Source: Streptomyces sp. NRRL S-350 (lineage in GTDB: Bacteria > Actinomycetota > Actinomycetes > Streptomycetales > Streptomycetaceae). From it: a stretch of DNA of 46,845 nt. A program made the translations under genes and the position numbers. Position 1 is the first letter of the stretch; the number at the start of each line of letters is the position of its first letter. The notes beneath the pieces are model-generated. The model searched no databases. It was given only the letters and a program-made list of their open reading frames with translations, and had not been told where the DNA came from. Positions 40,237 to 46,845 of this stretch are shown here, one piece after another. The DNA lies in contig NZ_JOHO01000055.1 in NCBI RefSeq assembly GCF_000719705.1, forward strand, positions 1 to 46,845, given 5' to 3'.

Positions 40237-41199
40237 GTGGTGGTCGAATCGTTGTCGTTCGACAGTGCGAGCATGGAGGCCACGGAGGAATTCCTCTCCA
40301 CCGCCTACACCCCGATGCGCATCGGGAAATCGGTGGCGGACGCCAGGGCGCGGATCAGCCGCCAGGCGGCGGGCCCGCTCAGCGCAGACCGGCTCTCCTT
40401 CGGGTTCGACATGGCCTACGACGCCGAGAGCCTCGGCCGGGTGTGCCTGATCAGCCTGCACGCGGGCACGCTCGTGGACCGCACGGGAGGCGAGGAGACG
40501 GTGTTCGGGCCCGGGGAGACCTTTCTGATCGCCCCGCCGGACGCACCGTACCGGGGGGAGGTCCGCAGCGCCCGGTACACCATCGCCATGTTCGACAGCA
40601 GCCTGCTCGACGCGGCCGGGGCCCGCGAGGTCGACACCCGGGGAAGGGCGCCGCTGCGCCTGACCGGGCTCCGCACCGTCGACGAGGCGGCCAACCGGCA
40701 GCTGGGCGCGGCGGTCGCCTACGTGCGCGACCACGTCCTCGACAACCCGGCCGCCTGCGAGCACGACCTGCTCCTCACCACGGCGGCCCAGCATCTCGCG
40801 GCCGTGACCCTGGCCACCCTGCCGCACACCGCCCGCACGGGCCCGGCCCCGGCCGACCGCACCGACGCCACCCCGGTCACGCTGCGCAAGGCCATCGGCT
40901 TCATCGAGACCAACGCCGAGCGGGACATCTCGCTCGCGGACATCGCCGCCGCCGCCTTCGTCACGCCGAGGGCGCTGCAGTACGCCTTCCGCCGCCACCT
41001 CGACACCACACCGCTGGCCTACCTGCGCCGGGTGCGCCTGGACGCCGCCCACCGGGCGTTGCTGGCCGCCGACCCCAGCACCACCACGGTGACCGAGATC
41101 GCCATGCGCTGGGGCTTCGCCCACCCGGGGCACTTCGCGGGCCTCTACCGCGACGCCTACGCGCGGACACCGGGCGAGGCGCTGCGCCTGCAGGCCTGA
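40237..41199 (+). CDS. AraC-family transcriptional regulator
   Basis: About 320 aa. The N-terminal AraC-binding-like domain (about residues 5-190) includes FLSTAYTPMRIG and GETFLIAPPDAPYRGEV; the C-terminal AraC domain (about 215-318) has both HTHs (DISLADIAAAAFVTPRALQY, TVTEIAMRWGFAHPGHFAGL) and the closing YRDAYARTPGEALR. Several GTG codons compete as start (40231, 40237, 40240); GGAAGG at 40225-40230 favours 40237 or 40240. It stands alone, divergent from the hypothetical gene and convergent with the Ser/Thr kinase, so its target is not evident from context. Confidence 0.9.
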   Translation: MVVESLSFDSASMEATEEFLSTAYTPMRIGKSVADARARISRQAAGPLSADRLSFGFDMAYDAESLGRVCLISLHAGTLVDRTGGEETVFGPGETFLIAPPDAPYRGEVRSARYTIAMFDSSLLDAAGAREVDTRGRAPLRLTGLRTVDEAANRQLGAAVAYVRDHVLDNPAACEHDLLLTTAAQHLAAVTLATLPHTARTGPAPADRTDATPVTLRKAIGFIETNAERDISLADIAAAAFVTPRALQYAFRRHLDTTPLAYLRRVRLDAAHRALLAADPSTTTVTEIAMRWGFAHPGHFAGLYRDAYARTPGEALRLQA

Positions 41200-41271
41200 G
41201 CCACCCGGAGCCCGCACCGACCGCCCGGATCCCGGCTACGCCGTCCCGCGCTCACGGCCCTGCCGAGGCGG

Positions 41272-43026
41272 CTACTGCGGACCGGCGAGCAGCTCCTTCA
41301 TCACGTCACCGGCGGTGGCGGCCACGGCGTCGTCCCGCAAGCTCGGGTCGTGCGGGATGTACACCCGCAGGACCCGGTCGGCGGTGACGGTGGCCAGACG
41401 GTAGTCCCGTGCGGACAGAGCGCTGTCGTCCTTCGTCGACTGGAAGGCCTTCTCGCCGAGCGCGACGGGAGGCTTGGACACCGTCCCGGTGTCGTTCTTC
41501 TGCCAGTCCGCGTAGAACTGCTGGGCCCGCTCGGGGGTTCCGAAGGTCAAGGTGTCGAAGCTGACGGGGGTGTCGGCCCTGGCGCCACCGGCGAACCAGA
41601 GGGTGCACGACTGCGAGGAGAACGTGTCCGCGGAACCGGCGTTGTACTGCTTCGCCTCCCCCTCGGGCGCCCGCGACTGCCTGCCGAAGAGCTGCGCCAG
41701 CTTTCCGCTGTCGATGTCCTTGCACTCGGCGGGCACGGGCCAGCCGGACGTCGAGGCGGCGCTCGAGGCGGTGCGTGCGGCGGCGCTCGGGCCGGCGGGA
41801 GCGGCCGTGGGGACGGGGGAGGTGTTCCGCGGGACGTCCTGCCCCGAAGCGCTCTTCCCCGCCCCGGGGGACAGCACCACGGCCGCCGTGGCCACCGCTG
41901 CGGCCACCACGACCGCCGCCCCGGCGACCAGCGCGTTGGTGCGCCTGCCCGGCGCCGGTGCGAGCGCCGGGTCCTGCGGCAGCATCGTCGGCTCCGGCAC
42001 CGTCGGCTCCGGCACCGTCGGCTGCGCCACCGTGGGGGCCGGCGCCGAGGGCTGCGCCGGCACGGTCGGGGGCGGCACGGTCGCAGGGGGTGCGGGCGGC
42101 GCCGGGTCCTCCGTGCGCTCCGGTGCCGCGTCCAGGTTGAGCAGCTCCACCGTCCGCCGGCTGATCTGCGCCATCAGCGGTGCGGGGAGCCAGCCGGCCG
42201 CGACCAGTTCGGCGGCCCCGCCGGGGGCGAGCCGGGCCGCGACCTCCTGCGGGGTCGGCCGGGCGGCCGGGTCCTTGGCCAGGCAGGCCTGCGCCACCGC
42301 GCGCAACTCGCCGTGCAGGCCGCCCAGTTCCGGTTCACCGTGGGCCACCTTGTAGAGCAGCGCGGCCGCGCTGTCCGCACCGAACGGCGACCGTCCGGTG
42401 GCCGCGAACGCCAGCACCGCGCCGAGCTGGAACACGTCCGAGGCCGGACCGAGCGGTCGGTCCTGCACCTGCTCCGGCGACATGTAGCCCGGTGAGCCCA
42501 CCACCACCCCGGTACCGGTGAGCGAGGACGTGGCGAGGCTGTCCATCGCCCGCGCGATCCCGAAGTCGATCAGCACCGGACCGTCCGGCGACAGCATCAC
42601 GTTCGACGGCTTGAGGTCGCGGTGGATCAACCCCAGCCCATGGACGGCCGCCAACGCCTCCGCGAGACCGGCCACCAGCGCCCGCCCCCCGTGCCCGGGC
42701 AGCGGCCCGAACTGCGCCACCGCCTCGGCCAGCGAGGGCCCGGCGACGTAGCCCGTGGCCACCCAGGGCTCGGGCGATTCGGTGTCCGAATCGAGCACCG
42801 GCGCCGTCCACGCGCCCCCGACCTGCCGCGCCGCGTCCACCTCGCGCCGGAACCGGGCCCGGAAGCCGGCGTCCGCCGCCAGCTCCGGCCGCACCACCTT
42901 CACCGCGACGGTGCGGCCCCCCACCGTCCGCCCCAGGTAGACGCAGCCCATCCCGCCCGCGCCCAGCCGCCCGAGCAGCCGGTACGACCCGATGACCGAC
43001 GGATCCTCGGCCAGCAACGGCTGCAT
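41272..43026 (-). CDS. Membrane serine/threonine protein kinase
   Basis: 584 aa PknB-type kinase. The N-terminal domain (about 15-270) has the glycine loop GAGGMG (22-27), Lys43, the catalytic HRDLKPSN, DFG (IDFGIAR), and GSPGYMSPEQ activation-segment end. A Pro/Thr linker with repeated PTVPEP follows, then one membrane helix (about 368-392) and an extracytoplasmic domain of about 190 residues with no PASTA repeats (GWPVPAECKDIDSGKLAQLF, ARADTPVSFDTLTFGTPERA) that probably senses a ligand. ATG 43026 begins MQPLLAEDPS, the family start. Divergent from the erythromycin-esterase-like gene with an exact CGGGGGGT-T-ACCCCCCG palindrome between them. Confidence 0.93.
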   Translation of the reverse strand: MQPLLAEDPSVIGSYRLLGRLGAGGMGCVYLGRTVGGRTVAVKVVRPELAADAGFRARFRREVDAARQVGGAWTAPVLDSDTESPEPWVATGYVAGPSLAEAVAQFGPLPGHGGRALVAGLAEALAAVHGLGLIHRDLKPSNVMLSPDGPVLIDFGIARAMDSLATSSLTGTGVVVGSPGYMSPEQVQDRPLGPASDVFQLGAVLAFAATGRSPFGADSAAALLYKVAHGEPELGGLHGELRAVAQACLAKDPAARPTPQEVAARLAPGGAAELVAAGWLPAPLMAQISRRTVELLNLDAAPERTEDPAPPAPPATVPPPTVPAQPSAPAPTVAQPTVPEPTVPEPTMLPQDPALAPAPGRRTNALVAGAAVVVAAAVATAAVVLSPGAGKSASGQDVPRNTSPVPTAAPAGPSAAARTASSAASTSGWPVPAECKDIDSGKLAQLFGRQSRAPEGEAKQYNAGSADTFSSQSCTLWFAGGARADTPVSFDTLTFGTPERAQQFYADWQKNDTGTVSKPPVALGEKAFQSTKDDSALSARDYRLATVTADRVLRVYIPHDPSLRDDAVAATAGDVMKELLAGPQ

Positions 43027-43241
43027 CGCCGCGCACCCCCCGATAAGCCTTCGCCTCCCGGCCACGGCACCCCGAAGCCGCCCAGAGCCTAGCGGTATCC
43101 CCCGGGGGCTCCTACGGCCCGCTCGACCTCGGCCCTCCTTCGAACGGGCGGCAGCGCGAGGACCGGCTGCGCGTCGGCAGGACCGGGCCGGTAACGGCCG
43201 GCGGGCCGCCGGCGGCCGGGGGGTCGACCGCCGAATCCGGG

Positions 43242-43258
43242 CGGGGGGTTACCCCCCG
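43242..43258. promoter_or_regulatory. GC palindrome in divergent promoter
   Basis: CGGGGGGT and ACCCCCCG flank a single T at 43250. The 17-bp palindrome lies between the kinase and esterase-like genes, 110 bp before the esterase start. It could be an operator or part of a hairpin; a CCCCCGGGGG palindrome lies at 43099-43108 too. Confidence 0.4.
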
Positions 43259-43367
43259 TGAAGACGGCGGCCCGCCCCAGCGCGCGGCGGGCTGCGCCCA
43301 GGTGAAGATCGACTCACCGAACGCCGCGGGCCGCGGTGTTGCGTCGAGTCGAGGAGTGATCACAACG

Positions 43368-44744
43368 ATGGCAGGCACCAAGGGGATCGGGCGGCGCGGA
43401 CTGCTGACGGCGGTGGTGGCCGCCGCGGCCGCACTGGTCCCGGTGGCGGCGGTCGCCGCGCCGGTGACGCCCGGGGCGGCCACCGCAGCCGCGGACCCGG
43501 CCGCGTCGCAGCGTTCCGCCGTGGTGCGCGCACTGGACGGCGTCGCCCAGCCGTTGCGGACCACCGAACCGGGCGGCCGCACCACCGACCTGCGCGCCCT
43601 GGGCGCGATGATCGGCGACGCCAAGGTGGTCGGCCTGGGCGAGGCCACCCACGGTTCGCACGAGTTCTTCGCGATGAAGCAGCGGCTGTTCCGCTACCTC
43701 GTCGAGGAGAAGGGCTTCACCGCCTTCGCCCTGGAGACGAGCTGGAGCAGCGGCCTGCAGATCGACGAGTACGTCCAGGGCGGGCCCGGCGACGCGCGGC
43801 AGATCGTCAAGGACGCCCTGGGCAAAAGCCCCTGGGACCGCGAGGAGTTCGCCGATCTGATCGCCTGGATGCGCGAGTACAACCGGAGCCACCCGCAGAA
43901 CCCGGTCCACTTCGTGGGCGACGACCTCGGCCTGCCGAGGCTCGGCGACCGGATCTTCGACCAGGTCACCTCGTACGTGCGCGGGGCCCGCCCCGACGTC
44001 CTCCCGCAGCTCGACGGCCTCTACGCGGGCCTGCGGCCGCTCGACGACGTCATCGCCTACCTGAAGAAGCCGCTCGCCGAGCGCCGGGAGAACGCCGCCA
44101 AGGCGCAGCAGGCGCTCGACCTGGTCACCGCGAGCGGCGCCGGCGCCTCCGACGACGCCCACGCGTGGGCGGTGCAGCACGCCCGGAACATCGCCGAGAC
44201 CTTCGCCTTCGCGACCCTGGACATGTCCGACCGGGACTCGGTCTCCGCCGCGGAGCAGCTGCGCGACCGGGCGATGGCGGACAACACCGCGTGGTGGCAG
44301 CGCCACACCGGCGGCAAGGTCCTGCTGTCCGCGCACAACGGGCACGTCGGCTACCTGGCCACCGACACCTTCCTGTACCCCGAGCCGCAGGGCGCACGGC
44401 TGCGCGACACCTACGGCCGCGACTACACGGCGATCGGCTTCACCTTCGACAGCGGCTCCTTCCTGACCAACGACGCCGTCCTGACGGACGATTGGAAGAC
44501 CGTCACGGTGCCGGCGGCCACACCGGACATGAACGAGTACACCCTCGACCGGGTCCGCTACCGGGACTACTACGTCGACCTGCGCACCGCACCCCGGGCG
44601 GCCCGCGACTGGCTGGACACCTCCCGCCCCACCTACGAGGCGGGCTCGGTCTACATCAGCGACCCGAAGCCGCAACTCGCACTCGGCCGGGCCTACGACG
44701 TCCTGATCCACCTGCACCAGGTCACCCAGGCAGAGAAGTTCTGA
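43368..44744 (+). CDS. Exported erythromycin esterase-family hydrolase
   Basis: 458 aa. The twin-arginine signal GIGRRGLLTAVVAAAAALVP (residues about 6-26) shows export of a folded enzyme. The Ere core starts at about 90 with VVGLGEATHGSHEFFAMKQR (the catalytic His and Glu of the EreA/EreB family), FALETSWSSG, then WMREYNRSHPQNPVHFVGDD and VLLSAHNGHVGYLA, which fit this family of metal-independent or carboxylate-based esterases that can open macrolide lactones. Whether it acts on a macrolide is not known; other homologues degrade unknown esters. ATG 43368 gives MAGTKGIGRRG; a GTG four codons earlier is possible. A large terminator follows the stop. Confidence 0.92.
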   Translation: MAGTKGIGRRGLLTAVVAAAAALVPVAAVAAPVTPGAATAAADPAASQRSAVVRALDGVAQPLRTTEPGGRTTDLRALGAMIGDAKVVGLGEATHGSHEFFAMKQRLFRYLVEEKGFTAFALETSWSSGLQIDEYVQGGPGDARQIVKDALGKSPWDREEFADLIAWMREYNRSHPQNPVHFVGDDLGLPRLGDRIFDQVTSYVRGARPDVLPQLDGLYAGLRPLDDVIAYLKKPLAERRENAAKAQQALDLVTASGAGASDDAHAWAVQHARNIAETFAFATLDMSDRDSVSAAEQLRDRAMADNTAWWQRHTGGKVLLSAHNGHVGYLATDTFLYPEPQGARLRDTYGRDYTAIGFTFDSGSFLTNDAVLTDDWKTVTVPAATPDMNEYTLDRVRYRDYYVDLRTAPRAARDWLDTSRPTYEAGSVYISDPKPQLALGRAYDVLIHLHQVTQAEKF

Positions 44745-44757
44745 CCCCGCGGACCAC

Positions 44758-44820
44758 CCGGGGCGTCCGTCCGGTGCTGCCCCAGCCCCCGCCGGGGCAC
44801 GCACCGGACGGACGCCCCGG
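44758..44820. terminator. 20-bp perfect-stem terminator
   Basis: CCGGGGCGTCCGTCCGGTGC (44758-44777) is the exact complement of the 20 bases at 44801-44820. The 23-nt loop contains a further TGCCCC/GGGGCA stem. It begins 13 bp after the esterase-like gene's stop. Confidence 0.88.
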
Positions 44821-45290
44821 ACGGCGGCCACGAGACCGCCCGCACCACCGCGGCCGACCGGCTCGCCGAATGACAGCGCGCACCCGGCCACACCGCCGAG
44901 ACCGGGGCCGAGCGCGACGACCCCGACCGCGGCCGAGGCCAAGCGGCGCCGGCCTGGATGCCGCCGCCCCCGCCGAGACGATCGCCGGCGAGGCGTTCCT
45001 CGAATTCGCGGACTGCCGGGACGTCGTCCTGCGGTGTCCGGTGAGCGTTCCGCTTGGCCGCTCCGAGCACCACGGGTCGCTGCCCCGCCGTGCCGGGATG
45101 AATGCTGGCGCGCCGGTCGCCGACCGGGGTCCGGCTCGCAGGGCAGGCGCGCCTCGGTGCCGCGCGCTCACGGGTTGTACACGGTGATGGGTGTGCGTGG
45201 GGGTCGGCGTCAGGCCTTCGGACCCTGGGATGCCTTCGGACCCTGGGATGGTGTGACCTCGCAGGATCGATGGCCACCGAGGACCCCGGA
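44821..45290. other. Intergenic region with 18-bp tandem repeat
   Basis: Between the terminator and the convergent MarR gene are about 470 bp without a supported gene. GCCTTCGGACCCTGGGAT occurs twice in tandem (45214-45231 and 45232-45249). Frames here are low-complexity; a short run (AETIAGEAFLEFADCRDVVL, about 44975-45035 plus) is protein-like but has no start. Confidence 0.45.
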
Positions 45291-45752
45291 TCATTTCTCC
45301 AAGGCTGCCGCGATGAGGTCGAGGTCGGTGAGCAGCGCGGCCATCCGCTGGGGCGGGATCGCCTCCACCATGCGCCCTTCGACGGCGTAGACGGCGGCTT
45401 GGACCGCGGCCAGGCGCCTGTGGCCTTCCTCGGTGAGGTGGGCGGGCCGGACTCGGCCGTGGTCGGCGGTGGTGGGGCGAGTGATCAGTCCCGCTTCCTG
45501 CAGGCCCCGCAGGACGACGTTTCCGGACTGCCGGGTGACGAAGGTCGCGCGGGCGAGGTCGGAGTTGGACATGCCGGGGTGCAAGGCCAGGAGTTCGAGA
45601 GTGGCGTACTGCGGCACGGTCAGTCCGTGCTCGCGCAGGACCTTGTCCATGGCGCTGCGCAGGGCGGCCTGAGCGCGTTTGAGCAGGTAGCCCACATGGT
45701 GGGTGACGTCCTTGGCGGGGTGGGGCGGCTCGGCCCACGGGCTCTCCATCAT
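45291..45752 (-). CDS. MarR-family transcriptional regulator
   Basis: 153 aa winged-helix dimer. Hallmarks: HVGYLLKRAQAALRSAMDKV, LTVPQYATLELLALHPGMSN, the recognition helix SDLARATFVTRQSGNVVLRG and the wing RPTTADHGRVRPAHLTEEGH. There are two adjacent ATGs (45752, 45750-49), and the first lies within one of two identical ATGTCA-N6-TGACAT operators, so it must repress itself. It is divergent from the VOC protein gene. MarR proteins usually respond to phenolic or other small ligands and derepress a neighbouring resistance or degradation gene. Confidence 0.94.
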   Translation of the reverse strand: MMESPWAEPPHPAKDVTHHVGYLLKRAQAALRSAMDKVLREHGLTVPQYATLELLALHPGMSNSDLARATFVTRQSGNVVLRGLQEAGLITRPTTADHGRVRPAHLTEEGHRRLAAVQAAVYAVEGRMVEAIPPQRMAALLTDLDLIAAALEK

Positions 45753-45813
45753 GTCAGCATTTTGACATGTGGTTCTCGGGATCCTAGTCTCCAGTATGTC
45801 AAAGTCCTGACAT
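45751..45813. promoter_or_regulatory. Two identical MarR operators
   Basis: ATGTCA-N6-TGACAT occurs at 45751-45768 and again at 45796-45813. The half-sites match exactly in both copies; only the 6-bp spacers differ. Centre-to-centre distance is 45 bp, about four helical turns, so two MarR dimers would sit on the same face of DNA. The first overlaps the marR start codon and the second ends 19 bp before the VOC gene. Confidence 0.87.
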
Positions 45814-45832
45814 CAAGGATCGAGGAGCACCC

Positions 45833-46204
45833 ATGCCTGCCACCATCGACGGCCCCGACTTCGTCGCCCTGCAAGTACGCGACGTGCAAGCGGCAGCAGC
45901 CTTCTGCGAACAGCACCTGGGCCTGCGCCGGGCCGCCGTCTCGCCGCCCCACGCGGTCGTGTTCGACACCAGGCCGACCCCGTGCGCCGTCCGCGAACTC
46001 CTCCCGGGCGTCGACCTCGCCGACACCGCACACCCCGGCCTGGGCGTGGCGCTCTGGTTCCGAACCACGGACGCCCACCGGCTCCACGACCAGCTCACCA
46101 CCGCCGGGGTCAGGATCCTGACCCCCATGACGGACAGCCCGTTCGGGCCGATGTTCTCCTTCGAGGGCCCCGAAGGCTACACACTCACCGCCCACGGAGA
46201 CTGA
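45833..46204 (+). CDS. VOC (glyoxalase/bleomycin-resistance-like) protein
   Basis: 123 aa, a single VOC unit with two beta-alpha-beta3 modules: FVALQVRDVQAAAAFCEQHL, LGVALWFRTTDAHRLHDQLT, SPFGPMFSFEGPEGYTLTAH. Glu in PEGY and the Thr/Leu pattern near the C-terminus fit the metal- or ligand-binding edge; the N-terminal His normally present is absent, so it may be a ligand-binding protein instead of an enzyme. ATG 45833 follows GAGGAG at good spacing. It is the target of the divergent MarR, with two identical operators in between; the inducing compound is unknown. Confidence 0.92.
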   Translation: MPATIDGPDFVALQVRDVQAAAAFCEQHLGLRRAAVSPPHAVVFDTRPTPCAVRELLPGVDLADTAHPGLGVALWFRTTDAHRLHDQLTTAGVRILTPMTDSPFGPMFSFEGPEGYTLTAHGD

Positions 46205-46697
46205 CCTGGACTGGACCTCCCCCTCCCTCACCCCCGCCGGGGCCCCACACAGCGGACACCCCCTCCCGCCTCGGCCCGCAGCACCAGGAAGTCGGCTACG
46301 TCTCCGCTCTCTCTCCCAATCTGCGCGCCCCAGCGGAGCGCGGCACATCGACTGAGGCCGCACCGGCCAAGCCCCCGCGACACCGACAATCCGCGGCTTC
46401 CACGGACTTCTGGCCCTCTACCGCGCACAGCCCCAAGTGGCCAGCTCCGTAAGGCGATTGCCCCTGGGCCCCTTCTGGAGGTTGCTACTCAGGGCTGCAC
46501 CAGGCGGTGCCCCACGAAGCGGTGTCCACACAGCCCAGCGCCCCTCGGTCCACAGATCGACGGGTGCCGACCACCTCTCCCCGGACCCCTGGCGGTGCCA
46601 GGTGAAGTCCAGACGGGCGGCGATGCCTACAAACCCGCCCGTTCGCCCGCACCTGAACGGAGCAACGGGCGGCGCTCACCTGCCGCCGCCCCAAACC
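46205..46697. other. Intergenic stretch without recognised gene
   Basis: Nearly 500 bp after the VOC gene carry no convincing coding frame on either strand; base composition is somewhat less GC-biased than in the genes. No clear hairpin, repeat or operator was seen. Confidence 0.45.
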
Positions 46698-46845
46698 ATG
46701 CGCCAAGCCAGCGCTCGGCCTTCACCCCAGCTCTGCGCCGGGACCCTGGCCAACCGGCAGCAGGCCGTCGCGGAGCTGTCCGCCGACTGCTGGTGCGGCC
46801 GGTGGTGCCGGGAGGTCCGCGACGACAACGACGACGGGTGGCGCG
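46698..46845 (+). CDS. Possible start of a Cys/Trp-rich protein, cut by window edge
   Basis: An ATG at 46698 opens a frame that is uninterrupted to the end of the window. After about 10 residues the composition becomes protein-like: LANRQQAVAELSADCWCGRW then CREVRDDNDDGW. The CWCGRWC cluster is unusual and might bind a metal. There is no obvious ribosome site, and the true start may be elsewhere. Family not recognised. Confidence 0.3.
   Translation, partial: MRQASARPSPQLCAGTLANRQQAVAELSADCWCGRWCREVRDDNDDGWR

Overview
The window looks like part of an actinomycete chromosome, most likely a Streptomyces or Kitasatospora. Its base composition is very GC-rich, coding sequence ends overwhelmingly in G or C at third codon positions, GTG starts are common, and the gene content fits: several TetR regulators, two MmyB-type XRE regulators, two GlxA/AraC-type regulators, a DUF4232-like lipoprotein, a PASTA-less PknB-like kinase and P450s. 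I saw no tRNA, rRNA, CRISPR array, intact transposase or origin. It reads as an accessory or chromosome-arm region: many small regulator-plus-enzyme pairs, several gene remnants and many short tandem repeats.

Layout. 0.3-7.3 kb: a quinone-oxidoreductase-like MDR enzyme divergent from a TetR regulator; an amino acid permease; a second TetR convergent with it; a translationally coupled pirin-MFS pair that carries the same operator-like motif as that TetR promoter; an MFS remnant. 7.4-13.5 kb: an APH-type kinase, three adjacent small or secreted genes (two with peptidoglycan-binding-like modules, one an NlpC/P60 hydrolase), a gene remnant, a DUF4157 (HELTH motif) protein with a C-terminal part that could be an effector domain, and a DUF6924 gene. 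13.6-18 kb: two small membrane proteins, a lipoprotein and a secreted NHL-repeat protein. 18-23.7 kb: SDR / XRE divergent pair around a 49-bp near-perfect palindrome, an antiporter remnant, a hemerythrin-like protein, a second XRE regulator with an alpha/beta hydrolase. 23-28.5 kb: TetR divergent from an NmrA-like reductase plus a decarboxylase-type amidohydrolase; LysR divergent from an IMPase-like protein plus an F420-reductase-like protein. 28.5-33.3 kb: GlxA-type regulator, TAT-exported HD protein, lipoprotein serine hydrolase, a membrane protein.

The most interesting locus is 33.54-36.2 kb. A 26-codon gene (33733-33813), much lower in GC than its surroundings, encodes a short basic leader followed by the C-terminal hexapeptide AWYFWY. 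This is one residue away from the AWYIWY core of tryptorubin A, an atropopeptide RiPP crosslinked by a cytochrome P450. A perfect 13-bp hairpin lies right after the precursor stop, and then come two overlapping P450 genes: an unusually short, divergent one (352 aa) and a canonical 415-aa one. I infer a tryptorubin-like RiPP pathway with a new core and an additional P450.

36.4-46.8 kb: an aldo/keto reductase with a duplicated C-terminal segment, a small secreted Cys-containing protein, a DUF6461-like protein, an unknown 155-aa protein, an AraC regulator, a membrane Ser/Thr kinase divergent from a TAT-exported erythromycin-esterase-like protein, and a MarR regulator divergent from a glyoxalase/VOC protein with two identical 18-bp operators between them. 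Functions are assigned from recognisable motifs and family resemblance only; no database search was possible.
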